Of a DNA stretch of 64,000 nt, positions 44,300 to 52,641 are shown one piece after another (positions within the stretch are counted from its first letter, which is position 1; the number at the start of each line of letters is the position of its first letter). Position numbers and translations under genes: made by a program. Source of the DNA: Streptomyces sp. 1-11 (GTDB lineage: Bacteria > Actinomycetota > Actinomycetes > Streptomycetales > Streptomycetaceae); assembly GCF_007176755.1 (NCBI RefSeq), contig NZ_BJTV01000015.1:62001-126000 (forward strand). The letters run 5' to 3'. The notes below the pieces were generated by a model. It saw nothing but the letters and a program-made list of their open reading frames with translations, made no database searches and was not told the DNA's origin.

Positions 44300-46150
44300 T
44301 CAGTGGCGGCGGTGGTGGCCGCCGCCGTGGCCGCCGCCCCAGGAGCAGTAGGACGGGTGGACCGAACAGAAGTCGGGGGCGGGTGAGGACGCCGGCGGGG
44401 CGGTGGACCCGGTCGCCGCCGGGGCGGGCGCCGGCGCCGGGGGTTTCGCGGCCCCGTGCGTCGCCTCGGCCGACGGCGCCGCCGCGGGAGTGGCGCCGGT
44501 GTCCCAGTTGACGATCTCCATCTCCAGCTCGGGGCTCGCGCTGTCGACGCTCCAGCGCTGGACGGGGGCCGCGGTGCGGGTCTTGAGCACGAGGGCGCCG
44601 GAGCCGTCGGCGGCAGCGGGGACCAGCGCCAGGTCCCGGTCCGAGCGGGGCACGATCGCGCCCCGGCCGGTGAAGTCGTAGCGGACGTCCCGGGCGGTCC
44701 TCGCGGTCGCCGGGCAGGGGGCGAGGCGGACCGAGTAGCCGAGGTGCGAGTCGAGGCACAGGTCCGGTGCGGAGGCGCTGCGCAGCAGCCCGTCGGGCTC
44801 GTGGCGCCACTGCTGGCCGGGGGCCGCGGAGCAGGCGGCGAGTTCCGTCTCGGCGTCCTTGACGGCCTTGCCGCCGACGACGTCCACGCACAGGCCGGAG
44901 GCGAGGTTGCGCAGCCGGCCGCGCAGCGCGCCCTGGCCGGCCGCGTGGGTGCCGGCCCAGGACGGGCCCGGATCGGGCGAGCGCTTGCCCGGTGCCGGGG
45001 AGGGGGTGGTGCCTGGAGCGGGCGCCGGGTCGCCGGACGGGCCGAGCACCGCCCACAGGACGAGCGGCAGCACGACGAGTCCGCCGACCGCGGCGGCGCC
45101 GAGGGCGAGGTGACGGCGGCGGGCGCGCCGGGCGGCCCGGAGCGCCGAGCGGCGGGAGGGGCCGGGCGGGGGCGCGGCGGCGGGGGCCGAGGGGTCGGGC
45201 GACGGGGGCGCGGAGGGGGCGCAGGACGTCGTCGGGGCGTGGAACGCGGTCGGGGCGAAGTCCTCGCCGCCGGGCGGCGCGGGGGCCGGTCCGGGCCCGG
45301 GCGCGGTGGCCGCTTCGGGGAGGCCGGCGCGGGCCTCCAGGTAGGCGCGGGCGCCCCAGCCGAGGACCGCCTCGGCGAGGGCGAGGCCGAGTCCCGCGCC
45401 GAACCGGGCCAGTTGGTCGGCGGTCTGCCGGCAGTGCGGGCAGCCGGCCAGGTGCCGCCGCAGGTCCGGGTCGACGTCGGCGCCGCCGCGCCGGAAGGTG
45501 ACGTCCAGCATGCGCAGGTACCGCCGGCACTCGGTCTCGGGGGCGAGTTCGCGGTGCGCCTGGAGGCACTCCTCGCGCAGCCGTTCGCGGGCGCGGCCGA
45601 GTCCGATGCGGGCCTCCTCCTCGTCCTGGCCCAGCAACGCGGCCGGTACGGCGAGGGGTTCGGCCTCGACCTCGATGTGCCACAGCACGGCGCGGGCTGA
45701 CTGGGGCAGCCGCTGGAAGGCACGGGACAGCAGCCGCCGGCCGGGAGGCGGGAGCAGCCGGGCGGAGGCCCGCTCCCCGGTGGCGGGGTTCGTACGCAGG
45801 GCGGGGTGCAGCAGTTCCCGGCGTCCGTCGCCGTCCCACTCGGCGGCGATCCGGCGGACGGTGACCAGCAGGTGGGGCCGCCAGGCGGCGGAGGGGCCCG
45901 ACTGCCTGATGGACTCGCCGACCAGCCGGGTGAAGGCGGCGGTGGTGAGCATGCCGGCGGCCCGGGTTCCGTCGGTGCACAGCCGGGCGTAGGCGAAGGC
46001 CGCTTCCCAGTGCCGGTCCAGGAGTTCGCCGACCGGGTTCGTGGCGGGTGACGTGCCCGTCCACTTCCTCAGTTCGGCGCTCAACCGCTCGTCCGGCACT
46101 TCGAACCGGCGGCCGGTCGGCACGGAATCCGACCTGCCTGCGTCATTCAC
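44300..46150 (-). CDS. Sigma-like / zinc-finger / membrane protein with extracellular ricin-type lectin domain (copy 2)
   Basis: 616 residues with the architecture of the 28976-30739 protein: sigma-like N-terminus (about 30-225; LPQSARAVLWHIEVE), HxxxCxxC zinc finger HLAGCPHC at about 232 (same index as copy 1), Pro-rich linker, one membrane segment (about 345-370), ricin-B beta-trefoil (about 410-545; LCVDVVGG, QQWRHEPDGLL, LCLDSHLG), then a Pro/Ala linker and a tail CSVHPSYCSWGGGHGGGHHRRH, quoted here as two pieces CSVHPSYCS and GGGHHRRH. The Cys/His tail, absent in copy 1, may bind metal. GTG 46150 with GGAGGAA eight bases upstream. Two inverted repeats lie upstream. Function unknown. Confidence 0.8.
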   Translation of the reverse strand: MNDAGRSDSVPTGRRFEVPDERLSAELRKWTGTSPATNPVGELLDRHWEAAFAYARLCTDGTRAAGMLTTAAFTRLVGESIRQSGPSAAWRPHLLVTVRRIAAEWDGDGRRELLHPALRTNPATGERASARLLPPPGRRLLSRAFQRLPQSARAVLWHIEVEAEPLAVPAALLGQDEEEARIGLGRARERLREECLQAHRELAPETECRRYLRMLDVTFRRGGADVDPDLRRHLAGCPHCRQTADQLARFGAGLGLALAEAVLGWGARAYLEARAGLPEAATAPGPGPAPAPPGGEDFAPTAFHAPTTSCAPSAPPSPDPSAPAAAPPPGPSRRSALRAARRARRRHLALGAAAVGGLVVLPLVLWAVLGPSGDPAPAPGTTPSPAPGKRSPDPGPSWAGTHAAGQGALRGRLRNLASGLCVDVVGGKAVKDAETELAACSAAPGQQWRHEPDGLLRSASAPDLCLDSHLGYSVRLAPCPATARTARDVRYDFTGRGAIVPRSDRDLALVPAAADGSGALVLKTRTAAPVQRWSVDSASPELEMEIVNWDTGATPAAAPSAEATHGAAKPPAPAPAPAATGSTAPPASSPAPDFCSVHPSYCSWGGGHGGGHHRRH

Positions 46151-46183
46151 GGCTGCATTCCTCCAGACGCGACACGGGAATTA

Positions 46184-46205
46184 GTCCATACCACAGGGTA
46201 TGGAC
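46184..46205. promoter_or_regulatory. Perfect inverted repeat GTCCATACC-ACAG-GGTATGGAC
   Basis: 9-bp arms with a 4-base gap, 34 bases upstream of the GTG start of sigma-lectin copy 2. It can be an operator or a hairpin in the leader. Its AT content stands out locally. Confidence 0.7.
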
Positions 46206-46392
46206 GGGATGCGGCGTCCCGAACGCCGCCGGGGCAGCTCTTTTGAAGCGTGGGGGGCGTACGGAGCGACCTGGCGCCCGCAGCGGAAAATGTAATTGTC
46301 TGCGCGCCGACAACGCACACTTTTGCACAGCCGGACACCGGGTAACAAGAGATCTCCCGGTTCCCGGCAACTGAATTCCGGCGGTTTCCCTT

Positions 46393-46407
46393 TTGACAAT
46401 TTGTCAA
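46393..46407. promoter_or_regulatory. Perfect inverted repeat TTGACAA-T-TTGTCAA
   Basis: 7-bp arms around one base, about 240 bases upstream of sigma-lectin copy 2 and about 135 bases beyond the stop of the aldo-keto reductase gene. It contains TTGACA on both strands, so it may double as -35 element and operator. It sits in a 391-base gene-free stretch (46151-46541) whose middle is AT-rich. Confidence 0.65.
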
Positions 46408-46541
46408 GAAAGACTTTGCCTCGCATTACCGCCGTTCACATCCGCGCGCCACGGGTCCCGCGGGGCCCCGCCCCGCCCCGGCGGCGCCCCGGCCGCGGGC
46501 CGCGCGGCACGGGGCGCGCCGCGCGGTCCTGGGCCGGGCTG

Positions 46542-47510
46542 TCAGTGGCCGCTGATCGCGCGCGGTGTGTAGGGCTGCTGGAGTTCCTCCATCTCCTTCT
46601 CGCTCAGCTCGAGTTCGACCGACGCCACCGCGTCCTCCAGGTGCCCCGGCCGGGCCGCGCCGACGATCGGCGCGGCCACCGTGTCCTGGTGCAGCAGCCA
46701 GGCCAGGGCCACCTGGGCGCGCGGCACGCCCCGGGCCCCGGCGATCCGCGTCACCGCCTCGACGATGGAGCGGTCGCCTTCCAGGTACAGGCGGCCGCCG
46801 AAGGCGTCGGCCGCGCTGCGCTCGGTGACCGTGCCCCAGTCGCGGGTGAGCCGGCCGCGGGCGAGCGGGCTCCACGGCAGTGTGCTCACGCCCTGGTCGG
46901 CGCAGAGGGGGAGCATCTCCCGCTCCTCCTCGCGGTAGAGCAGGTTGTAGTGGTTCTGCATGGAGACGAACCGCGTCCAGCCGCCCAGCTCGGCGGTGTG
47001 CTGGAGCTTGGCGAACTCCCAGGCGTACATCGAACTCGCCCCGATGTAGCGGGCCTTGCCCGCCTTGACGACGTCGTGCAGCGCCTCCATCGTCTCCTCG
47101 GCCGGAGTGCCGTGGTCGTAGCGGTGGATCTGGTAGAGGTCCACGTAGTCGGTGCCGAGCCGGCGCAGGCTGTGGTCGATCTCGCTCAGGATGGCCTTGC
47201 GGGACAGGCCGGCGCCGTTGGGTCCCGGCCGGGTGCGGCCGTGCACCTTGGTGGCCAGCACGATCTCGTCGCGGTCGGCGAAGTCGCGCAGCGCCCTGCC
47301 CACGATCTCCTCGCTGGTTCCGTCGGAGTAGACGTTGGCGGTGTCGAAGAAGTTGACGCCCGCCTCCAGCGCCTGCCGGATCAGCGGACGGGACGCCTCC
47401 TCGCCGAGCGTCCACTCGTGCGTGCCGCGGTCGGGCAGTCCGTAGGTCATGCAGCCCAGACAGATCCGCGACACGTCCAGACCCGTCGAACCGAGCTTCA
47501 CGTACTGCAT
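46542..47510 (-). CDS. Aldo/keto reductase
   Basis: 322 residues, full-length TIM-barrel reductase. Catalytic tetrad is visible: Asp and Tyr in FFDTANVYSDGTSE, Lys in LATKVHG, His in YQIHRYD. NADPH-binding stretch near the end: APIVGAARPGHLEDAV. Reduces aldehydes or ketones with NADPH in the cytoplasm, close to the YajO/general-stress AKR group. ATG 47510 with GGAG upstream. Monocistronic, divergent from the GH114-like gene. Confidence 0.92.
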   Translation of the reverse strand: MQYVKLGSTGLDVSRICLGCMTYGLPDRGTHEWTLGEEASRPLIRQALEAGVNFFDTANVYSDGTSEEIVGRALRDFADRDEIVLATKVHGRTRPGPNGAGLSRKAILSEIDHSLRRLGTDYVDLYQIHRYDHGTPAEETMEALHDVVKAGKARYIGASSMYAWEFAKLQHTAELGGWTRFVSMQNHYNLLYREEEREMLPLCADQGVSTLPWSPLARGRLTRDWGTVTERSAADAFGGRLYLEGDRSIVEAVTRIAGARGVPRAQVALAWLLHQDTVAAPIVGAARPGHLEDAVASVELELSEKEMEELQQPYTPRAISGH

Positions 47511-47665
47511 CGTTGCTGCTCCTGCCTTCAGGGGCGATGGTCACTCAGGAGCGTACGTCGCGCCCGCGGCGCCGACTTGACCCCGGCCGCGCGCGGACGG
47601 TTGGATTTCCGGACGTGCCACGCCGGTCCGGAGCGGGGCCGGGACCGCGATGCGATGGGGCGGAC

Positions 47666-48511
47666 GTGCTGACGAAGGGTGCCTCCCGGACGGGAGGCCG
47701 GGGGAAGACGGCCGGCACGGCCCTGCTCGCCGTGGTCCTCGGCGCGACCGCGCTGATCGGCTGCGGTTCCGGCGCCGCGGACGAGACACCCCGGTCCCCG
47801 GAGTACCGCCTGCCGCCGCGGCACGCCGGCTTCGACTATCAGATCGGCGGCGCCTATCCCCCGGCCCGCGGGGTCCGCGTCGTCAGCCGCGACCGGTCCG
47901 ACTCACCCGCGCCCGGCCTCTACAACATCTGCTACGTCAACGCCTTCCAGGCCCAGCCCCAGGAACGCTCCGACTGGCCCGCCGACCTGCTGCTGCGTGA
48001 CGGCCACGGCAGGGCGGTCGTCGACGAGGACTGGGACGAGCCGCTGCTGGACCTGCGCACCCCGGCCAAGCGGGGCCGGGTGGCGGCGCGGGTGAACCGG
48101 TGGATCGACGGCTGCGCGAAGAAGGGCTTCGACGCCGTGGAGCCCGACAACTACGACAGCTACACCCGCTCCGAGGGCCTCCTCACCGCCGCCGACGCGG
48201 TCGCGTTCATGCGCCTGCTCACCGGCCACGCGCATGCCCGGGGCCTGGCCGTCGGGCAGAAGAACACCGCCGAGCTGACCGCCCGGCGCGAGGCGGCGGG
48301 GCTGGACTTCGCGGTCACCGAGGAGTGCGGGCAGTACGACGAGTGCGAGGTGTACGCCAAGGCGTACGACGACCACGTGGTCGACATCGAGTACACCGAC
48401 CGGGGCCTGCGCAAGGCCCTCGCGCGCTGGGGCGGCCGGCTGAGCGTCGTCCGCCGGGACGTCGGCGTCTCCACACCGGACGCCCCGGAGTACGTCCGCA
48501 GGGTGCGCTGA
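47666..48511 (+). CDS. GH114-like (endo-alpha-1,4-polygalactosaminidase family) lipoprotein
   Basis: 281 residues. Lipobox LIGC with Cys33 after a signal from GTG 47666. The rest is a TIM-barrel-like GH114 domain: FDYQIGGAYPP, YNICYVNAFQAQP, KGFDAVEPDNYDSYT (catalytic-acid region), GLAVGQKNTAEL and FAVTEECGQYDECE. The family cleaves galactosamine-containing polymers of biofilms or walls. Acts outside the cell, membrane-anchored. The following secreted-protein gene begins 137 bases later on the same strand. Confidence 0.85.
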   Translation: MLTKGASRTGGRGKTAGTALLAVVLGATALIGCGSGAADETPRSPEYRLPPRHAGFDYQIGGAYPPARGVRVVSRDRSDSPAPGLYNICYVNAFQAQPQERSDWPADLLLRDGHGRAVVDEDWDEPLLDLRTPAKRGRVAARVNRWIDGCAKKGFDAVEPDNYDSYTRSEGLLTAADAVAFMRLLTGHAHARGLAVGQKNTAELTARREAAGLDFAVTEECGQYDECEVYAKAYDDHVVDIEYTDRGLRKALARWGGRLSVVRRDVGVSTPDAPEYVRRVR

Positions 48512-48648
48512 CGGGGCCGACCGGCCCTCGTGCCGTGCCGCCTGCCGGTGACCGCCCGGCGTGGCGCGGTCGGACGGTGCGGCCGTCGGCCGATCCTCGG
48601 CCCAGACGACCGGCAGCCGGCCGGTCCCGGCCGCCGGAGGACACCACG

Positions 48649-49506
48649 GTGCCGACACGTCCGACCACCCTCAGATCCCTGGCGGGGGCGGCGCTGCTGC
48701 CGCTCGCCCTCGTCACCCCCGCCTGGGGGCAGTCCACCGCCGCGCCGTCCCGGGCGGGTGAGGAGCCGTCCACGCTGTGCGCGCCCGCCGGGACGCTGCG
48801 CGGGGAACACGGCCAGTTCGCCGTCGTCAGCGTCTGCGCGGGCAGCGGCACCCCGCAGCTGGCGGTCTCCGCCCCGGCGAGCTGCCGGCGCGCCGGGGTC
48901 CGGGTGCGCTACACCTGCCGGACGGAGGGCACCTGGACGGCGCGCCGCGCCGGCCGGACGCTGGCCGCCGGGACGCTGCCGGGCGCGCAGGAGTACCCGG
49001 GCCCCGGGACCTACGACATCACCGCCGACGTGCGCGTGCGGTCCGCGCCCGCCGGTGTCGACCTGCGCGGCACCGTCGAGGCCACGCTCACCCTCACCGC
49101 GCCCAAGGCCCCGCCCACGCACGCGGTCACCGTCGACCGGACCACCCTGCGGCGCGACGCCACCACCACGCTGACCTACACGGTCCGCCGGGACAGCGAC
49201 GAGGGCGACGGCAGCGCCCGGCTCGGACTCATCGGCGAGGCGGGCACCGGGGTGCGGATCGCCACGGACGACGCTCGCTGCGTCAACCCGCTGGTCGGCC
49301 GGTACCCGTCGAAGACCCGGCTCGCGTACTCCCTGGACTGCGCGCTGACCGCGCTGCAGCCCGGCCGTCCCGAGACGGTGAAGGTCCGCGTCACCGTCGG
49401 GCCTGACTGCTCCACGGTGGTCTCCAAGCTGGGTTACTGGCTGCCGCGGGGCCAGGACCTCTACACCGGCGGCATGCTGGCCGGGCCGGCGCTGACCTGC
49501 CGTTAG
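48649..49506 (+). CDS. Secreted protein of unknown function with Ig-like strands
   Basis: 285 residues. GTG 48649 with GGAGG upstream; Sec signal ending about TPAWGQ-S. The mature part is beta-rich (VRVRYTCRTEGTWTARR, THAVTVDRTTLRRDATTTLT, KVRVTVGPDC), looks like two or three immunoglobulin-like modules, and has six or more cysteines that could form disulfides. No catalytic motif. I do not recognise the family. It may accompany the GH114-like protein on the cell surface. Its stop codon TAG is the first part of the terminator palindrome. Confidence 0.65.
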   Translation: MPTRPTTLRSLAGAALLPLALVTPAWGQSTAAPSRAGEEPSTLCAPAGTLRGEHGQFAVVSVCAGSGTPQLAVSAPASCRRAGVRVRYTCRTEGTWTARRAGRTLAAGTLPGAQEYPGPGTYDITADVRVRSAPAGVDLRGTVEATLTLTAPKAPPTHAVTVDRTTLRRDATTTLTYTVRRDSDEGDGSARLGLIGEAGTGVRIATDDARCVNPLVGRYPSKTRLAYSLDCALTALQPGRPETVKVRVTVGPDCSTVVSKLGYWLPRGQDLYTGGMLAGPALTCR

Positions 49507-49536
49507 GGCCTGTCTGACAGTGTCAGACAGGCCCTA
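49504..49536. terminator. Bidirectional terminator palindrome
   Basis: Perfect 16-bp arms TAGGGCCTGTCTGACA and TGTCAGACAGGCCCTA around a single G, between two convergent genes. The left arm begins with the stop codon of the secreted-protein gene. Confidence 0.85.
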
Positions 49537-49553
49537 GCGGCTCGGGAGCGGGT

Positions 49554-50099
49554 TCAGGCCCGCTCCAGCAGGTCCAGGGCGCTCTCCCAGGCGAACCCGG
49601 GCCGTGCGCCGTCCGCCTCGCCGTCCTCCCCCGGCGGGCCGGCGTACGGCTCGCCGAAGCGGACGCCCATCCCGCGCAGCCGGAGAAGGCTCTCCCGGTA
49701 CGCGGGGTGGGCGGCCAGCGCGTCCGCCACGCAGGGCAGGACGGCGATCGGCACGCCGAGGCCCGCCGCCTCGCAGAGCGTGCCGACGGCGAGCGTGTCG
49801 GCGAGGCCGGCCGCCCACTTGTTGACGGTGTTGAAGGTGGCGGGCGCCACCACCACGGCGTCCGGCGGCGGGAACGGGCGCGGATCGGCCGGCGAGCGCC
49901 AGGCCGAGCGGACGGGCCGGCCCGTCATCTCCTCGACCGCAGCCGTGTCGAAGAACCCGCCCATCGCCACCGGCGTGGCCAGGACCCCCACCTCCCAGCC
50001 CCGCGCCTGGGCGGCGCCGATCAGCGTGGTGACTCCGGCGGCGGTCCCGGCCGCGCAGACGACGACGTAGAGGAAGGGCTTCCCGGCCTGTGAGGTCAT
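49554..50099 (-). CDS. Flavoprotein (phosphopantothenoylcysteine decarboxylase/UbiX-like fold)
   Basis: 181 residues. FLYVVVCAAGTAAGVTTLIGAA is the FMN phosphate-binding beginning, and VVAPATFNTVNKWAAGLADTLA is the family signature with the PxxxNT and NKxAxGxAD elements. Then VLPCVADALAAHP. Resembles stand-alone Flavoprotein-domain proteins that decarboxylate cysteine-type substrates or prenylate flavin; the exact reaction is unknown. ATG 50099. The ferredoxin gene starts 265 bases upstream on the same strand and ends 64 bases from this start. Confidence 0.85.
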   Translation of the reverse strand: MTSQAGKPFLYVVVCAAGTAAGVTTLIGAAQARGWEVGVLATPVAMGGFFDTAAVEEMTGRPVRSAWRSPADPRPFPPPDAVVVAPATFNTVNKWAAGLADTLAVGTLCEAAGLGVPIAVLPCVADALAAHPAYRESLLRLRGMGVRFGEPYAGPPGEDGEADGARPGFAWESALDLLERA

Positions 50100-50163
50100 C
50101 GCACGACCCTACTGAACCGGGAACGGCGGTCCCGGCCGCGGGATGCGGCCGCCGGGCCCCGCC

Positions 50164-50364
50164 TCAGCCGGCCGGTTCGGTCACCCGGATGGCGCTCACC
50201 GGGCAGGCGCGGGCCGCCTCCCGGACCATCGGGTCGCCCCCGCCGTCCTCGCGGCCGGGGAGCAGGGTGCTGTAGCCGTCGTCGTCCTGGGTGAACACGC
50301 CCGGGGCGGCCAGCGCGCACTGGCCGGCGCCGATGCAGCGGTCCTTGTCGATGTCGATGTGCAT
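50164..50364 (-). CDS. [3Fe-4S] ferredoxin, P450 redox partner
   Basis: 66 residues. Cys10, Cys16 and Cys54 in RCIGAGQC and ACPVS are the three ligands of a Streptomyces-type [3Fe-4S] cluster; the fourth cysteine of [4Fe-4S] ferredoxins is Ala13. ATG 50364. Located 12 bases after the P450 stop on the same strand, the standard CYP105-ferredoxin arrangement, so it should donate electrons to that P450. Confidence 0.93.
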   Translation of the reverse strand: MHIDIDKDRCIGAGQCALAAPGVFTQDDDGYSTLLPGREDGGGDPMVREAARACPVSAIRVTEPAG

Positions 50365-50376
50365 GACCAGAGCCTC

Positions 50377-51606
50377 TTACCAGGTCACGGGGAGTTCCAG
50401 CATCCCCTGGATCGTGTCGCCGGGTTTGAACGGGATCTCCTCGGCGGGCGCGGCCAGCCGGAGGCCGGGGAGCCGCTCCAGGAGCGTGCCCAGGGCGATC
50501 TCCAGCTCGGCGCGGGCCAGGTTCTGGCCCAGGCACTGGTGGATGCCGAAACCGAAGGCCACGTGGTGGCGGGTGGAGCGGTGGAAGTCCAGGGTGTCGG
50601 GGTCGTCGAACACGGACTCGTCGCGGTTGATCAGCGAGGTGGAGAACAGGACGCCCTCGCCGGCCCGGATCGTGGCGCCGGCGATCTCGATGTCCTCCAG
50701 GGCCAGGCGCAGCAGCCCGTCCGCGATCGAGAGCATCCGCATCAGCTCCTCCACGGCGGCGGGCAGCAGCGCCGGGTCGGCGCGCAGCTCGGCCAGCCGG
50801 CCGGGGTGCCGCAGCAGCGTGTAGGTGCCGAGGGAGATCATGTTGGCGGTCGTCTCGTGCCCGGCCACGAGCAGGATGACGGCCAGCGCCACCACGTCGC
50901 GCCGGTCCAGCTCGCCGGTGCGCAGCCGCTGGTGGACGAGGTCGTCCAGGACGCCGTCGCCGGGTTCGGCCTGCCGCTCCTTGTCGTCGATCAGCCCGCC
51001 GAGGTACTCCTCGAGCCGCTCGCGCGCCCCTTGCGAGTCGGCGGCCGTGGGACCGCGCAGCAGCGTGCGGGACTGTTCCTCGAAGAACTCGTGGTCGGCG
51101 TACGGCACGCCGAGCAGGCCGCAGATGACCATCGAGGGCACGGGCAGGGCGAAGGCGGAGACCAGCTCGGCCGGCGGCCCCTTCTCGATCATCGCGTCCA
51201 GCAGCCCGTCGACGGTCCGCTGGATGGTGGGCCGCAGCCCGGCCGCGCGCTTGAGGGTGAACGACGGGATCATCATCCGCCGCTGGGTCTGGTGGACCGG
51301 GTCGTCCACGCCGAGCAGCGCCACCCGCCGGTCGCGGACGGCCGCGAAGCGGGCCGTGGGCACGGGGAAGCCCGGGAGGGTGCGGTCGGTGGACAGCCGG
51401 GGGTCCGCGAGCAGCGCGCGGGCGGTGGCGTGGCCCGTGACCATCCAGACCTCGCGGCCGTCGAAGAGGGTGACGCGGGACAGGCTGCGCCCGTCGCGCA
51501 GCGGGCCGTATCCGGTGGGGGGGTGGTAGGGGCAGGTGCGGTCCTGGGGGAATGCGACGGGTTCGGCCGGGGTCCCCGGGCCGGTGATGTCCGTCAGTTC
51601 CGTCAT
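50377..51606 (-). CDS. Cytochrome P450, CYP105-like
   Basis: 409 residues. I-helix LVAGHETTANMISLGTYTLL (Glu-Thr-Thr intact), ExxR in EELMR and heme loop FGFGIHQCLGQNLAR with the Cys ligand. The beginning AFPQDRTCPYHPPTGYGPLR is typical of CYP105 enzymes, which oxidise a wide range of small molecules. ATG 51606 with GAGGT upstream. Followed by its ferredoxin. An inverted repeat overlapping the likely promoter (51651-51669) suggests repression by a regulator not adjacent here. Unlike the P450 at 11776, it has the normal acid in the I-helix and no TTA codon that I noticed. Confidence 0.93.
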   Translation of the reverse strand: MTELTDITGPGTPAEPVAFPQDRTCPYHPPTGYGPLRDGRSLSRVTLFDGREVWMVTGHATARALLADPRLSTDRTLPGFPVPTARFAAVRDRRVALLGVDDPVHQTQRRMMIPSFTLKRAAGLRPTIQRTVDGLLDAMIEKGPPAELVSAFALPVPSMVICGLLGVPYADHEFFEEQSRTLLRGPTAADSQGARERLEEYLGGLIDDKERQAEPGDGVLDDLVHQRLRTGELDRRDVVALAVILLVAGHETTANMISLGTYTLLRHPGRLAELRADPALLPAAVEELMRMLSIADGLLRLALEDIEIAGATIRAGEGVLFSTSLINRDESVFDDPDTLDFHRSTRHHVAFGFGIHQCLGQNLARAELEIALGTLLERLPGLRLAAPAEEIPFKPGDTIQGMLELPVTW

Positions 51607-51650
51607 GGAAAGACCTCGCAGACGAAGAGGTGCGTCGTGCCGATCTTCAT

Positions 51651-51669
51651 TAGATGCCCGAGGCACCTA
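51651..51669. promoter_or_regulatory. Inverted repeat TAGATGCC-CGA-GGCACCTA upstream of CYP105-like gene
   Basis: 8-bp arms with one mismatch, 45 bases upstream of the P450 ATG. On the minus strand CATCTAATG next to it could be the -10 box, so a bound protein would block transcription. Typical size for a TetR or similar operator. Confidence 0.5.
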
Positions 51670-51893
51670 TGGGGCGACAGCAAGTTCGGCCAGATCGCCG
51701 TACGCGGTGAAGTGGCCGAAGAGCGGGCCGGCCGGGGGCTGGAACGCGCCGTAATTCATTTGCCGGTGCGGGCGCGGCGGCCCCAGGATCGGCCCATGCC
51801 TCCTACAGCCTCCCTCCTGCCGACGCCCGCTGCCACCGCCCCCGCGGTGCCGGGCCGACAGCAGCCCCGCCGTCCCCGGAGGCCCGGTCCCGC

Positions 51894-52535
51894 ATGCCCG
51901 TGACGGGCGCGCTGCTCGCGGGCCTGCTCGCCGGGTACGGCATCGCGGTGCCCGTCGGCGCGGTCGGGACCTATCTGGTCTCCCTCACCGCCCGCACCTC
52001 GCTGCGCACCGGCGCCTCGGCGGCGCTCGGCGTCGCCACGGCCGACGGGCTGTACGCGCTGCTCGCGACCGTGGGCGGCGCCGCCCTCGCGGCGGAGCTG
52101 CGGCCGGTGCTGGACCCGCTGCGCTGGGCCTCGGCGCTGGTCCTCGCGGTCCTCGCGCTGCGGGCGGCGCTGCTCGCCCTGCGGCAGTACCGCGCCCATC
52201 GGCTCACCACCCGCCCGGAACGGCCGGTTCCAGGCGCGGCACGGGCTTATCTCGGCCTTCTCGGGATCACCCTGCTCAATCCCATGACGGTGGTCTACTT
52301 CGTGGCGCTGGTGCTCGGCAGCGGCGCCGCCGGTGCGGCACGGCCGCTGGAACGGGCGGTGTTCGCCGCGGCGGCCTTCGCCGCGTCCGCGAGCTGGCAG
52401 CTACTGCTGGCGGGCGGGGGCGCGCTGCTGGGTCGCGCCCTGACGGGCCACCGGGGGCGGCTGGTCACGGCCCTGCTCTCCAGCGCCGTGATCCTGGTGC
52501 TCGCGGTGCGGACGACCGGATGGCCGGAACGGTGA
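51894..52535 (+). CDS. LysE/RhtB-family exporter
   Basis: 213 residues with six hydrophobic segments. GLLAGYGIAVPVGAVGTYLV is the conserved first helix with the glycine/proline pattern of LysE carriers, and LGLLGITLLNPMTVVYFVAL is the family's NP motif. Exports amino acids or related small metabolites by proton exchange. ATG 51894 with GGAGG eleven bases upstream. A nitroreductase-type gene follows after about 105 bases; the two may be one unit, though no functional link is evident. Confidence 0.9.
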   Translation: MPVTGALLAGLLAGYGIAVPVGAVGTYLVSLTARTSLRTGASAALGVATADGLYALLATVGGAALAAELRPVLDPLRWASALVLAVLALRAALLALRQYRAHRLTTRPERPVPGAARAYLGLLGITLLNPMTVVYFVALVLGSGAAGAARPLERAVFAAAAFAASASWQLLLAGGGALLGRALTGHRGRLVTALLSSAVILVLAVRTTGWPER

Positions 52536-52641
52536 TCACCCGCTCGGGTGAAGGGGTATGCGGTACGGATGATCCGGGCGGCCGCGGGAGTTGGGACCGT
52601 CCGGAGCACCATCCGCCGGACCGACGAAGGAGACGGATCCC

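Noticed and set aside
49504..49536. Palindrome GGGCCTGTCTGACA as possible insertion-sequence end
   Set aside because: No transposase, partner end or target duplication; position between two convergent stops fits a terminator.
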